A DNA stretch of 64,000 nucleotides from Isoetes taiwanensis (Eukaryota > Streptophyta > Lycopodiopsida > Isoetales > Isoetaceae): NCBI GenBank assembly GCA_021234155.1, contig JAJEKV010000027.1, positions 16,586,891-16,650,890 of the forward strand, given 5' to 3'. A program made the position numbers and the translations under genes. Positions 1 to 12,093 of the stretch are shown piece by piece. Numbering within the stretch: position 1 is the stretch's first letter; every line of letters begins with the position of its first letter. Below the pieces are notes generated by a model, which was given only the letters and a program-made list of their open reading frames with translations, was not told where the DNA came from and ran no database searches.

Positions 1-1158
1 TCCCATTATGATGTTCCCTTTGCAGGAATGATCAAAACTAAACTTACAACCCATTAAGGAATTAGATTCATGATAAACAAACCTAGTTGAACAAGTATTA
101 AAAGCAACATAAGTACAAGTGTTTCATTCTGGATTTGGGGTAAAGATGGTTAAAGTGGGAGAATAAAGCAACAGGAAGGAGAACAAGAAGAGTTAAAGCG
201 CTTTAGAGCTGCAATATATGTTAAGGGTTGTGATGGTCTTGGCACACAACAGAGGTGTAAAAAGAAATAAAGACATAAGAGAAGAGCAAAAAGTTCAGAA
301 TATAGAGGAACCATAAGCATTGTGATAAAAAAATCTCATCTAAAGCAGATTATGTAGTAGTGTTTATGCATTGTTCCTGCAACATAGTGTTAGCACATGC
401 TGCTATAAGCAAACCTCGAATTTATTCCTATATCAGATAGACTAACAAGTGAAGTTTCACATACCCTGGGGTGTGGTGGCATCCAGTACGAAAGATTTGC
501 TTGTAGTGTCTGGTATATATGTAGCATTGTCTCTTGTTCAGTAGGGTAATCTATCCCCTTTGTAACATAATACTGTGGTTAAAGAATAGTTGAAGTCAGA
601 TTTGAAGTCCCATAATAGAATAATGAGTATTAAAGCCTCTCACAATCTGGAAACTTGGAAATCTATCCTCTGTTATAACTGCAAATGCGTTTTGGTATGA
701 ACCTGCAATAATTGTGTCATACTCCTTAATACCAGACTAGGAAAGAATCATATGTTTATGAAGGCGATTAAAAACCTTTAAGAGTCACATCTGAGAGTCT
801 AAGACCTCGTTCAACCTTTACAAATCCCAAATATGACATCCCAGTTAGAAATGCTGTAAATAGTAGAACCTGCAAAGAAACCCCAGCTTCTATTTAGCAA
901 AATTAAGGATTTACCAAATATTATTCATTTACAGAATCAACTACCATAGCAATCTTGAATGTGTTACTCTCAAATAGAGGAGAGTAATATTTTGCAACAA
1001 ATTTCAACAATTAAGTGCTCCCTACATGCCCCTGAAAGTTGATACCCTTTCTAGGGGAGGATACTTTTGTTTTCTCTATGGAAACATATGCAAATATGAA
1101 CATGAACTTAACAAAATCATATTACATTTGAAAGATGAAAGAAGCACCTTGCTTTAGC
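1..1158. other. Non-coding, AT-rich stretch
   Basis: I see no ORF of interest, RNA gene or structured repeat here. It lies upstream of the TRIM element and the PI4K fragment and could be intronic or intergenic. Confidence 0.5.
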
Positions 1159-1492
1159 TGATATGGTCTGTGGGGTATGGGATAAAGCCTGGAAAGGTTG
1201 GGGCCCATTGGATAACGATTTCCTTGAAGGATCCGCCCTTTTGGTGTGTTGGTTATCGCTAGAGGTGCTAGTGTGTAACATTTGGTATCAGAGCCAAGGT
1301 TCAATTCCTCGTGGTAACATTGGTGTGTTCCACATGCTTGAGGGCAAGCATCTCGAGGAAGGGAAGGAATTGATATGGTCTGTGGGGTATGGGATAAAGC
1401 CTGGAAAGGTTGGGGCCCATTGGATAACGATTTCCTTGAAGGATCCGCCCTTTTGGTGTGTTGGTTATCGCTAGAGGTGCTAGTGTGTAACA
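1159..1492 (+). mobile_element. TRIM (terminal-repeat retrotransposon in miniature)
   Basis: A 334-bp element made of two identical 122-bp LTRs (1159-1280 and 1371-1492), each beginning TG and ending CA, around a 90-bp interior. Two bases after the left LTR lies TGGTATCAGAGCC (1283-1295), the classical primer-binding site matching the 3' end of initiator tRNA-Met. Directly before the right LTR is the purine tract GAGGAAGGGAAGGAA. No coding capacity is present, so it must be mobilised in trans. LTR identity implies recent insertion or gene conversion. The flanks (TTAGC left, TTTGG right) are not a clean target duplication, and the right flank copies the five bases that follow the left LTR, so it may be a collapsed tandem copy. 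Confidence 0.85.
1283..1295 (+). other. Primer-binding site of the TRIM
   Basis: TGGTATCAGAGCC is complementary to the 3' end of initiator tRNA-Met and sits 2 nt after the 5' LTR, where reverse transcription is primed. Confidence 0.85.
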
Positions 1493-1531
1493 TTTGGAAA
1501 AATCTAGTATAGGTGCTTCATATTTTTGCAG

Positions 1532-1990
1532 TTGCTCCTGTTCTACAACACAGACAGGCATGCTGGTAACATACTTGTAAAGAATGTAAAGAAGTGTAAA
1601 GATGAAGCAAGGCAGGATGGACGGCCCAGGGCACAACTGCAGGTCGGTGATACTGTAGAGTTGATCCCAATTGATCATGGGTTATGTTTGCCAGAGGAGC
1701 TTGAAGATCCATACTTTGAATGGCTTCATTGGCCTCAGGCGTCGATGTCATTTACTGAGGACGAACATGCATACATATCTAATTCAGATCCTTCATGCAG
1801 AAATGCTCAGGAAAGAGCTTTCCATGATTAGGGAAGCATGCTTACGAATGCTTATTCTTTCAACAGTATTTTTACAAAGAGTCTGCAAATGCGGGCTTTG
1901 CCTTTTCGATATAGGCTCAATGATGAGTCACAACTATATGGCATGGATGAGGAGAAGAGTGAATTGGAGACACCGCATGTTAGATAAGTT
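1532..1990 (+). pseudogene. PI4K-gamma (type II phosphatidylinositol 4-kinase) C-terminal fragment, frameshifted
   Basis: The reading frame from 1532 shows the PI4K catalytic loop NTDRHAGN, then IPIDHGLCLPE (the metal-binding DHG) and FEWLHWPQA, all characteristic of plant PI3/4-kinase gamma proteins. Near 1800 the homology moves to the next frame (EMLRKELSMIREACLRMLIL ... GLCLFDIGSMMS), and near 1940 it moves again (YGMDEEKSELE). Two single-base shifts and no detectable N-terminal kinase lobe indicate a truncated pseudogene. A TTTTTGCAG acceptor-like site at 1523-1531 suggests the homology starts at an exon boundary. The TRIM ends 39 bp upstream. The function, PI to PI4P phosphorylation, is known for the family and not expected here. 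Confidence 0.75.
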
Positions 1991-2045
1991 AAAAGTGGAC
2001 GAGGACCTCTTGCAATATGATGAGAGTTGCCCGGATATGGCGTAA

Positions 2046-3230
2046 AGCTCGAGGAACATATTGTAGACCGATATACAATTTGACATGGATCACGAGGAGC
2101 CATACATTATGCCTGATAGCCAGCACCATGTTAGATCTCCTATGCAAAGATCTTTCTCGCCATTATGCAGCTCTCAGGTATCATCATGCAAAGGAAAAAA
2201 TACCTGTGATATTGCAATCATCTTCAAGAAAGCGGCTCCAAGGGAAGCGTCGTTATTGCCAAGATCCGAACACTGCTGGAAACACAAGTTCATAACAACT
2301 ATCATTAAAGCAGCGGCCAAGAACCTAAACTTAGGCAGCTTCAAAACGAGGGCAAACGTGGGTGCTTCTTCGTCAATAGCAATGTACAAATGCCAGAAGC
2401 AGATCTTTTAGACATTCCTCCAAATCTCTGAAGGCCTCGGATTGATTATGGAGCTACAGCAGGCACCATCGCCACAACACCGGTTAGCCGGTTTCCATAG
2501 CTGCCGAGCAACAACAGAAATGACCGCCAATTTACTGCCAATAATGGGTTTTTAGCAGTCATTGGCATATTCTGGGTGTGTACTAGCATATACGTGGAAT
2601 ATGCCATAAATCCACATACACAAGGGTTTGCCCCCTTAGGGGCAACCCAAAAATAAAAATTTTGATACAAAATTAAATTAGGGCTGACTGTAATAATACA
2701 GATTGACAGCCGTTAAAGGGATTAGAATGAGTTTGTACTAAACAGTGCAAAAAAAAAAACAATTATACGTCTGTATTATATTAGAGAAGAAATAGAAGTC
2801 GTTTATGTCTATGCCCATGTATAATATAATCACCTACATGTGTGTCAATAAAGAATGATTTCTAAATTAGCACGCTTTCGTCTACGGCTATAATGGGAAC
2901 ATTACTATTCCTTACACCGAGACGGAATTGTAAATATTGATGTCTTATGATTCTGCATGCCAGAAGCGCTAACCTTGGCACCTCCGGCTTCTTCCAAGGG
3001 CCATTAGGGACCCATGCTCTTGTTGTGATATGTATTTTCCAGATGCCTTGCTAGGCCCTATTGGTCACAGTCTACCGAGGACCACAAAACGTTGCTCAAG
3101 CTAATTACCGTTTAACTCTCGCACAATTATGAATTGCACATTACGCGTCATTTCAAACTTGATCACTTTGAACATGACAACTTTTGTGTGACTTATAATT
3201 TCGCGTTACCTCTTAAAGGGGGGAGACTTG
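2046..3230. other. Unassigned stretch before the gypsy 3' end
   Basis: No supported gene. Short ORFs at 2085-2411 may hold a degenerate PI4K tail but show no motif I recognise. The distal part is probably internal retrotransposon sequence, because a gypsy 3' end follows. Confidence 0.3.
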
Positions 3231-4696
3231 CCTCCGACATACCATGTGTTGGCCCAAAGCAAGAATAGTCTTGATGCTGAGGACAACATCTTTTTCAAGG
3301 TGGGGAGAATCTGATGTTCCACGTATTTATATGCCTTTTTAAGTATAAATACATGACACATCACTATGAATAATTAATGGCACATTAATTATTCATAAGT
3401 TAAGGTTAGCTATGTTAATCATTAATTATTAAGGTAGAAACTAACCCTAAATCCTAATTTGAATTTAGGGCTTAACCTAATCTTAAAAGGGGTTAAAATA
3501 TTAAATTAGCTAATATTAACCAATCTAGAGCTGCCACCTGGCCCAAATCGATTGGGCAAGGAAGCCCCAATTTGCCCCAATTCAAATTGGGAGAGATTGG
3601 TGGAGACGGAGCTGCTGTTCAACCATGTTCCAGCCAGAAGAATGGAGCACCAGAGAGATAATGGAGCTAGCTATGATCTCGGTTAGTACGTAGATGCTTG
3701 GATTCCTAGATAGTCATAGGAAGGAAGGAAGGAAGGAAAAATTTTTAACGTCCACGGAACCCAATCGGGTTATGGGATTAACCCTTGTATACTTAGAATA
3801 TAGCTAGGATTAACCCTTGTATGAATAGATGTATGGTTAATCTCTATTTTATGTTCTATTCAAGCTATGGATGGATAGATGTACAAGGACAAGACTCCTA
3901 GAATGTGCTAGGCTTATAGTCGGTCCTCGCATTTGGGGCGGGGTATGGGTCTGACACCTCCTGGGTCGCAGGAAACGTGCCTATATGGACGTCCTGGGCT
4001 TGATGGGCGCGCCTAGCGGTCCATGGATTTTGGGGGGTTCAAGTCGGGTACGGCTGCGTGTGCACCTAGTGGCACGTATTCTCTAGCACACCCCAGAATC
4101 CATTATGTTCGGGGAGGGGACACTTCTCTGACCTGCCTCATCAGACCGGGGAGATGTAACCCGGAGTAGTCTCATAGGGTGATTCCATGAGATTGCGTCT
4201 CCTGAAGGCTACAAACACGCGATAGCCTGTTTCAGCCTATCTGCAAAGTGTGCACAGGAGGGGCAGATGGAGTGGACTACCCTAGCCATTGTTCTATGCC
4301 AGCCAACACCATGTTATACTTCTCACTGCTGTTATCTGGAGGCCTTGACTGTCAGTCGACCCCTATGAGTCTGAGCCCTGGGGTAGAGCCCTTATTTATG
4401 GTGCATTTCCTTTGTTATGTTGGTATTTTGTTGTTAGTTGTATTGATGATTCGTGGTGGTATATTATTTATTAGTATTGTTGCCAGGTGTTAACATGTAT
4501 GTACCCTTTCGCTATATAGGATTCCCATAGAAGGCTTGGGACGAATGACACCTCCATGTCCTTCACCCGGACACTTGGCCATCACAAGTGGTCCGAGTCA
4601 GATGGAGGGCCTTTTCGTAGTGATGGATTCGCCATGAAAAGGGAATTTCTCATATTTATACGATGGAAGCATCGTATGGATTCGGGGAGCGTCACA
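3231..4696 (+). mobile_element. Ty3/gypsy 3' end with 3' LTR
   Basis: At 3270-3311 a degenerate gypsy polyprotein end (SLDAEDNIFFKVG) runs into the polypurine tract AAGGTGGGGAGAAT. The LTR then starts TGATGTTCC at 3312 and ends GCGTCACA at 4696, about 1.39 kb. It carries a block at about 4230-4310 that is also present in the LTRs at 53.9-55.5 kb and in the full-length element at 38.8-51.7 kb. No matching 5' LTR or intact pol is seen, so this is a 5'-truncated copy. The exact LTR edges are inferred from TG/CA ends and the purine tract. Confidence 0.6.
3718..3775. repeat. (GGAA)n tract plus conserved CCAATCGG motif
   Basis: A GGAA run followed by a motif with AACGTCC, CGGA and CCCAATCGG. The same arrangement recurs at 37095-37163, and a related motif sits at 6100-6130 next to an AATAG run. 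This resembles a family of retroposon 3' ends with simple-repeat tails. Confidence 0.4.
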
Positions 4697-5550
4697 ACCA
4701 TTGTTAGCTTTTGAGGCTTCAAGTTGACAGGTGTGCGGCACATATTTGCTGGGTTTAAGAATATGTGTTAAAAGGGGCCTATAAAAGAACAGGATTTGGG
4801 ACCAAGGTGGTAGTATTTAGCAGAGATGTCACACGTACAACCTCAAGCGATTGCAAAAATTTCTTGCCAAAAGAATGTACAGGACATGTGGAAAGTGTGG
4901 AATCAAGGGATTCCATTGAATGGCTGACTGGCGCCTATGATGGAGAATGCTCTCATTGACATGGATATGTGGATGCTCTTGTCCACTTGGGAGTGGAGTG
5001 AAAACAAGGCATGAGACAACCTAGGTCTCCTCCGATGAAAACCAAGTTTGAGTGGCTCTGAAAGAGCTCTGTTGTAATCCATTGAATAAAATATTATTTG
5101 CCATGTCTTCCCTTGTTCTTGATGTGGTAGTTTGAATGCTTGCGTACCTTGTTTATGTTAGTTGAGGTTTTGTATCTGTGGAAGCTTGAGATATGGAAAT
5201 TGTTTCGAGGCAGAAATTATTAACCAAGGAAGGTAACTAATTCTTCCAATTAAAATGTTGGGTTCAATGACTATCTTGATTTTATACGCTCCAAGCAATC
5301 GAAATTGAGTTTGCCTCAATGATTTCTTTATATGGATCGTAAAGTAGAACTAAGACCCCTTGATGATATGCACACGGACATCATGTCATGCCATGTATAA
5401 TTGTTTGCTTGCTAGGGCACAAAGACAGGCATCCCGTCCGATCTCTTTTAGCTATTGAAATTAATGAGCTCATTGTTCTAAAGCTACAATTAGATCAGGA
5501 GTAGTAACTAGTTGACAATTGAGAGAAGGTAGAACATACTCAAAAAGAGG
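4697..5550. other. Possible LTR-like transcription unit remnant
   Basis: Contains a TATA-like CTATAAAAG near 4780 and a polyadenylation-like GAATAAAAT near 5083. This spacing is seen in LTRs and short transcription units. There is no coding evidence and I could not find paired LTR edges. Confidence 0.25.
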
Positions 5551-5990
5551 CATTAAGTCATGTTGGCTACAAGTTTAAAAGGAGTGTGACCAGTACCAAC
5601 CTTATGGACTAATAATACCGTTTGCAAGTTTGATGTCATATTGAGCTTTGTAGAGTTGCATGATACCGAGCTACTGGCATAACTTGTCTGTAAATGAAAC
5701 TAACAACACTTCTGCCATCAATTTGAGCATGATCGACGTTATGTAGGCTGACTCTTGCATCAATTGTGGGTGTTAACTTGGCAACAACTTCCACTAAAAG
5801 TGTAGGGATGGAATTTATCCACGGAGGAGCGATGGACAAAGTTGGAGAACGGTGGTCCAACTAAAAGGAATTTTGACTTTGGCTAGTTCTTCTTTAAGTT
5901 CCAACGGAATACTTGCTGGTGGTGTGTTGGGTAACGAGGCATTAACCTCTTTCAAGAACTCTATTTCAACATTCAATTTTGTGGTAAATC
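5550..5990 (-). pseudogene. Degenerate gypsy gag-protease fragment
   Basis: On the minus strand, frame-shifting segments resemble a retropepsin-like region. One segment reads VSLHNVDHAQIDGRSVVSFI, next to a phrase like QLYKAQYDIKLANG in another frame. Gypsy elements in this genome have a comparable stretch with a D-G/T-G/S-S active site. Stops and frame changes are frequent and no LTR is attached. This is homology by eye only. Confidence 0.35.
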
Positions 5991-6084
5991 TTACTATTAG
6001 GAGTGCATATATTTTGATGAGTTCAGGATAAGTGCTACTTTTTTGGCAGCTAGTTTTACTTAATAACTTTATAGTCTTCGAAGT

Positions 6085-6215
6085 TTTATATTAATAGAAT
6101 AGAATAGATTTTTTATCATCCACGAAGACAAAATCAAGAATTGAACTCGAGACCTGGCCATGCAAGACCAAGCTCCTTACCAATAATGAGCAAAGTCGAA
6201 CTTTCTATAGGTCAA
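6085..6215 (-). mobile_element. tRNA-derived SINE-like repeat
   Basis: Read on the minus strand, GGTAAGGAGCTTGG resembles a tRNA A-box region, and CTCGAGTTCAATTC about 30 bp later resembles a B box. The body ends in an AT-rich tail with repeated TATTC units. This is the layout of a tRNA-headed SINE. Its 3' motif resembles those at 3.7 kb and 37.1 kb. Confidence 0.45.
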
Positions 6216-6660
6216 CTGTGTCTGCACAATATGTAGCGTCTAGAATATTTTGCTATCTGGAAATGACGCCTATCGAATTTGAAAATTGAGCAGGTGGAAT
6301 ATCTTGGAGATCTACCTGAGAAATAAGCTCTAAAAGCTATTGTTGTAAGTCAGTACCATGACTAGCCCTGATAAGCATCTGGAGGTCTGCCACAGTTACC
6401 TGGCACGAGTCTAGAACTAGCCAACTAATTTATGCCTGGAACTTGAACTCGTACTTGGGGAAGTGCAGAACTATACTATACTGTCCCCATCGTTAGCAGT
6501 GGTAACACTAAGCAGATGTGGGATCCAAGCCAGTGCATGACTGAGAGGATCTTGGTTTGCATTGAGGTAGATGATTCCAAAGAGCGGTGTTGTTTTGAGC
6601 AGCTTAAAACTGTTGGCATGGAAAAGCTTACTAAGGCTTTGTGCCGAGTAGCTATATCAA

Positions 6661-9600
6661 CTAAAGGATATTCTTTCTTGGAAAGTTAGGGGAGTGGCTT
6701 CTTCCCCAAGCAAAAGGAGTAGGTTGTCCCTCTATCTATCTAAGTTATCCATGGATTTAGGTTGTTTTCAGGAGCACAAGTGCCGTAAAGGAGATGTTCA
6801 AAAGCTGGCTAACATTTTGGGGCGTGATTATAATGTGCTTGTGGCGGCTGCTGATTCTGCTAAAGCAGGTGTTCTTACTGCATGGAAGCCCTCTTTGAAT
6901 ATCACTTTCACTCAAGTGGACAGGTTTGGTCGTTGGATAATTGTTAAGTGGAAAGAGCGGGGGCAAGAATGCAGTTTAGTAAATGTTTATGCTCATAATT
7001 ATCCGCGTCAAAGGGAAGCTTTGTGGGCCTCTCTTCGTAGCAAAGTTCTCAGGCTAGGCAATAATGTGGCATGGTTGCTCATAGGAGATTTTAATATGGT
7101 CGAAATTGAGACAGACAGGTGTGGCAGGGGAGCACAGGTGGTTCAGGGATTTGAGCGGGAGCAATGGCAACGTCTGTTGCATGATTGTGGCCTGGTGGAG
7201 GTCGATGGTGATCAATCCTTCACATGGTGCAATGGACGGACAGGCAGCGGTAGAGCTTACGCCCGACATGATCGTGGCTATTACAGTGCAATAGCTGCTG
7301 ATTTTCTTCAGTTGCAGAGAACTAATTTGCTGGATAGTGCAATCTCAGATCATAATCCACAATGGTTCTCCACCGGACGTCCTCTGTGGCGAAGAGCTAC
7401 AAAAACTTACTTCAAGCTCAATACTAAGCATTTGAAGGATAATGAATTCATTGCAGGTTGTAGGAATGCATGGTCCATGAATTCTCTCGTAGTGGTGGCA
7501 TGGCTGGTGTTGTTGCTGCTCTCAGGGCTGTAAAATCCTTTGCAAAGCAGTGGGGTCATGCACAGGTGGTTCGGACTAGAGGCCAATTAACCGAGTTGTA
7601 TCAGGAGTTACAGAGATGCCGCGCTCTTGCCCCTTCTGCTGGTATTAGAGAGAAAGCAATCTTGACAGAGATTAAAGCCATTGAGACGGCTCATGTGAAT
7701 CAAGCCATGATAAAGGCAGGACTGGAATGGTTTAGATCTGGTGATAGATGCTCTCACTTCTTTTTTCAGGCCGCTAAGAGAAGGCGTATGTCGGCCTCTA
7801 TTAACTCCCTTATTCTGCCTGATGGGTCAGAGTGTTCTGATCAGGTCCAATTGAAGCGGTATCTCCACGACCACTTTTCTTCATTTTTCTCCAGACATCA
7901 GTTACCCTTTCAGGAGGATATGCAATCTGCAGTTTTGTCGAAGGTCCACCCCATTGTATCAGATGAGCAGCGTGCACACCTTGAATCAGACATCACCATC
8001 AATGACTTACATTCAGCTGCTTCTCCTTTAAAAAAGGACAAGTGCCCTGGCCTAGATGGTTTTCCAGTAGAATTTTTCCAGGAATATTGGGATTGGTTGG
8101 GTTGCGATCTTTACAGTGCTTTCTGTGAGTTTCGTAGGTTCAGAAGTTTGGATAAGATCCTCAATACTAGCTATATTTCTCTTATTCCCAAGTGTAAAGA
8201 GCCAAAGACAATATCTGATTGGCGCCCTATTACATTATTGTCTTCCGTGTATAAAATATTTGCAAAGGCCCTTGCAGAAAAAATGCGTGATGTCTTGGCT
8301 GTATCAATCTCTTCTACTCAATCTGGATTCTTGCCAAGGAGGAGCATTTTAGACAATGTTGCTGCTGCTTATGAGGGTATGTATTGAGATAGAAAGGTAT
8401 GCGTATAGTCTATCTTAAATTAGATTTTGCCAAGGCATATGACAGTGTGGATTGGGAATTCTTGGAAAAAAGCCTTTTAGCATTGGGCTTTGGTCAGCAG
8501 TTCACCAGGGATGTTATGAAGCTCCATATCTCGGCACGGTCTACCGTGTTGTTTCAGGATGAACCCTCCACTGTTTTTTCGGTTGGGCGGGGTGTTCGCC
8601 AAGGATGCCCATTAGCTCCACTTTTGTTCACAGTAGTAGCTGAGGTCCTCTCACAGTTATTTGCTAAGGCTGTGCAGGATGGGATAGTCCAGGGGTTGAG
8701 TATGGAGGATGGTTCACAGGAAATTTGTAATCAATATGCTGATGACACGTTTCTCTTTCTTGTTGCTGATGCGGACAATCTTCAGAATGCAAAGCTTCTT
8801 CTTGATACTTTCTCTTTAGCATCTGGAGTTCTTGTTGGTTGGCCAAAGTGTTATGCATTATGGATGCTTGATGGGGTTGTGCCCCCTTGTGTTGCTGATT
8901 TTCCTTGGAAGGTGCTTCCTCATGGGAAGGCTACTAAACTTCTCGGTATTCCTGTGGGCATTCATATTTCTACCTCTGATGCTTGGGATATTATCATAGA
9001 AGGTTTGTGAAAGCATTTGTTTTGGTGGAATACTGCTAAGCTCTCTCTGCCAGCGCGAATAACTGTTGCTAAGCATGTTTTAAGTAATTCCCACGTCTAT
9101 ATGGCCTCTGCCCTTCTGGCTTCCCAGTCAAAATTCCAGGTGATTGTTACCATTGTCCGTAATTTCATTTGGAGCGGGAATGAGGAGCATGCTGTGGTCA
9201 AGATTGCATGGTCCAAATGCACTAGGCCAAAATTTGCAGGTGGTTTGGGTATGACAGACTTCCATCTACAGAGTACGATTCTGATTTCTAAGTTCATTTG
9301 GAGGATCCTTAGGGATAAGGTTGACTCACCTGGAGTGCGGTTGATGAAGCAGTCACTTGGTCATTGTGTTCCTTTTGGGAAAGCTTCGTTAAAACCTCTT
9401 CTTCCTTGGAGTCTCTTTTATCAGCTATGCCCTTTCCTAATGCCTCCCCTTTTTTGAAAAGCTTGCTAGAGTCTTGGGAGACAGTGCGGACCTTATTTCA
9501 TATTGATCTTGTTTCATGTCATCAATTGAGTGCCCCTTGTTGGTGGATACCTGTGGAAAATAATCTTCCACTTTGTGCCTCAGTTCATCCATTAACTCAA

Positions 9601-10540
9601 TGGCGCTGGAGGTTAGCAGGGATCTTGACTGTCGCAGCTTGGTATGATTCTGGCCAGTTAGCGACTTGGCAACTCTTTCAAACAAAATTTTTATTGTCTC
9701 GATGGGATAGACCTATTTGGCAAAAAGTTGCTAGCACTTTGCCATTGGCTGCTCCAGAGGCTATCGAAGGGTGCATGTGGGTTTCCCACCAGAGGTTCAC
9801 GAGCATAGGCTTGTGAACTCTATGTATAGGCTGCTTGTCAATGGTGATATCCTTCCGCCATCCACTAAGTGGTCCCTTCAGCTCTCACCTCCTAGTTGGA
9901 GACGTATGTGGACTTGGGCTTGGGATAAACTACTCCATCCTAAAGTGGCTGTGCTTTGGTGGCAGATTCTTCACAGATGCCCTCTGGTGAATGTGCTTGT
10001 CCACAGAATCGATCCTAGAGTGTCAGCACTCTGCCCACTGTGCAAGCAAAGGGATGAGACCATTGAGCATTGTTTCTTTTTATGTGATCATCTCCAGCCT
10101 GTTTGGTCTTGGCTGCTCTCTCTTTTTCATGTGACATTGACAAGTCAGCAAGTGCTTCTGGCTATTTATCCGGATACTTGGAATAAGGTGCGGAGTCAAG
10201 CATTTCATTTGGCGTCAGGATGGTTGCTGTGGTCTATCTGGAAGCGCATAAGATTGTGTATCTTTCAGGGTTTGGATATTCCCCCTGCAGTAGTCCTCCA
10301 GGATGCACAAGCTAGAATCGCTAAGGCCTACCATTGTTCTTCTCTTGCTCCTGCCAAGCGACAGTTGATATTTGAGTCCTATTTGAGTGTGTTGTCTTAT
10401 ACATAGGCTGGTGGTTCTATTCAGTGGATCATGATTATCCTCTGAAATTTTATTCCCGCTTCTGCATTTGTATCTGGCTTTTGGCTTGGTAATTTCAATA
10501 AAGTTTGTCGTTCTTCTAAAAAAAAAATAAAAAAAATAAA
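6661..10540 (+). mobile_element. L1-type LINE, ORF2 region, disabled
   Basis: ORF2 of a plant L1 LINE. Domains in order are: endonuclease/exonuclease/phosphatase (about 6664-7460; ILSWKVRG start, CFQEH, IGDFNMVE, SDHNP); reverse transcriptase (about 7990-9000; KKDKCPGLDGFPVEFF, SLIPKC, LDFAKAYDSVDWEFL, GVRQGCPLAPLLF, catalytic QYADD); and a C-terminal zf-RVT zinc knuckle (about 9930-10100; LCPLCK ... IEHCFFLCDH). It is broken by frameshifts near 7475, 8385, 9400 and 9775 and by an in-frame TGA at 9008-9010. A 3' A-rich tail follows at 10518-10540. ORF1 and the 5' UTR are not recognisable, so it looks 5'-truncated. Confidence 0.9.
10518..10540 (+). repeat. Poly-A tail of the LINE
   Basis: An A run interrupted by T bases directly after the LINE 3' UTR, the mark of target-primed reverse transcription. 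Confidence 0.8.
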
Positions 10541-11500
10541 GGATTGGCACCTTAAATGGTTTTTTTTTTAAATGGTGGGGTGTTGCAGCTCCATGTATAC
10601 GTAAACCATTACAATAAGTCCTTACAAGAACCTGATGAGGATTTGCTTGAGAAGGATGTCCTTTGAGTTTGTTGACCAAAAGGAACAGGCAGTCGCCAAA
10701 TTCACAAGGCTGCATTTCATTAAGTTGGGTGAGAAGTTGTTGATCATGGACCAAATGAACTATAATTATCCAAGAATAAATGTTCCATAAGTACTCAATT
10801 TCTTTATCAGCTGCTTTTGTTGGCCATAGGCGAATGATGATTACCTTTTGAAATGTGGTTATAAAGTGTAGAAAAACTTTTTTTCTTTAATATAATTTTA
10901 TTTATCTACAAAGTAGAATAGAAATAAAATAGAATGGGGCGCCCAGCTTCCGCCACAGAATTTGTACCAGCTTCCGCTCACAGAAGCCCAAGAACCGTGC
11001 ACCCAGATCACCTGCAATCGTGTTTCTTCATAAAAAATGAACTAAAAATAAGGGTGCACGCTAGATTGGGGTGGCGAGGATGGACAACAGATTGGCCTAC
11101 TTTGAAGGCTTATAACTCTGGTTATGGACACCCGATTGCCCTGATTTTTGTTTCTATGAACATATTAGGTCTCAGGCTTTCCGGAACATTGCTTTTTCCC
11201 CTGTTTTTAAGCCTCCGCTCTGTTCAAACCTTAAACGCACGGTTTATGGGCAGCCCCACCCTACGTTGAAAAATCATCCTCCTCCTCCTCCTCCTCCTCC
11301 TCCTCTAATATAAGAGATATGTTAATGAGCAACGTGAAAGGACAAGAGAGCCTAATGTGAAAACAACATCGGTGTTCGGTGTCGATGCGGATGCGTAGAA
11401 CATGTATTGTTGCAGATGTTTAGTTTGCAGTGGGGCATGGAATCAAAGGGGCAAGTTGATGGAGGATAGTTGTGTTGGTTGGTATTAGAACTATCTTCCA
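10541..11500. other. Intergenic region with a microsatellite
   Basis: No supported gene. Holds a (CCT)n microsatellite at about 11278-11305. The distal part is probably the promoter region of the coiled-coil gene. Confidence 0.4.
11278..11305. repeat. (CCT)n microsatellite
   Basis: About nine uninterrupted CCT units are visible. Confidence 0.95.
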
Positions 11501-11549
11501 AATGTTCCAATATATATTAACTGGGCCAAAAGGGTAGGGTGGCATATAG

Positions 11550-12093
11550 AACTGCGGTCCCAATTGTTTTTCCTTAAATTTTTTGGCCCCTCTCTTTTCC
11601 GCCTTCTTGCATCCTCAAATCCGGTGGTTTCTCGCCTCGCAATGGCTCTAGCCTGATCGTCTTTCCCATTCCCCCTACCCTTCCATTGCATTTTCTCGAT
11701 TCTTCCTGCCCTAATTTTTGCCGGATTTGGGTCTGTTGCTGCTTTCAAACTGCAAATGTGCATGGTATTTGCCTTATAACGTTAACCTGGTTGCTGCAGC
11801 GGAGGCAAATTGGTTCCCGGTAAGTGCTCGTATGCTTTTGTCAAGGCTTTCTTTCTTGTTAGGGTTTAGGTGGCTTCTTTGTTTTGCTCTTCATCTTCCC
11901 TGCGAAATTTGTTGACCCGATTATCCAAGAGTGGTTGCATGAACCCTAATTTTTCCATTGAAGGATTTTTTTTCTCTTTTTTTTTGCCATGCCAATATGG
12001 TAGATTGCTTGCTTGTGCAGCGAGATGATGGGTTCCTAAGCAATGTTGCCGTGGGGTGGGTACGAGGGCAAGTTGTATCCAGAGAATTAAGAA
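11550..12093 (+). promoter_or_regulatory. 5' UTR with intron of the coiled-coil gene
   Basis: A probable non-coding first exon ends at 11819 with the donor CCCG/GTAAGT. The acceptor is GCTTGTGCAG at 12011-12020. The second exon carries the start codon at 12094. The TSS position is not defined by sequence alone. Confidence 0.5.

Noticed and set aside
1159-1492. Cassandra-type TRIM carrying 5S rRNA
   Set aside because: The LTRs contain no 5S-like internal promoter or conserved 5S text.
1122-1678. Several opposing ORFs over the 1.2-1.5 kb repeat
   Set aside because: They arise from the duplicated LTR sequence of the TRIM and show no protein family.
10215-10754. 179-aa minus-strand ORF
   Set aside because: It is antisense to the LINE zinc-knuckle region and its poly-A tail.
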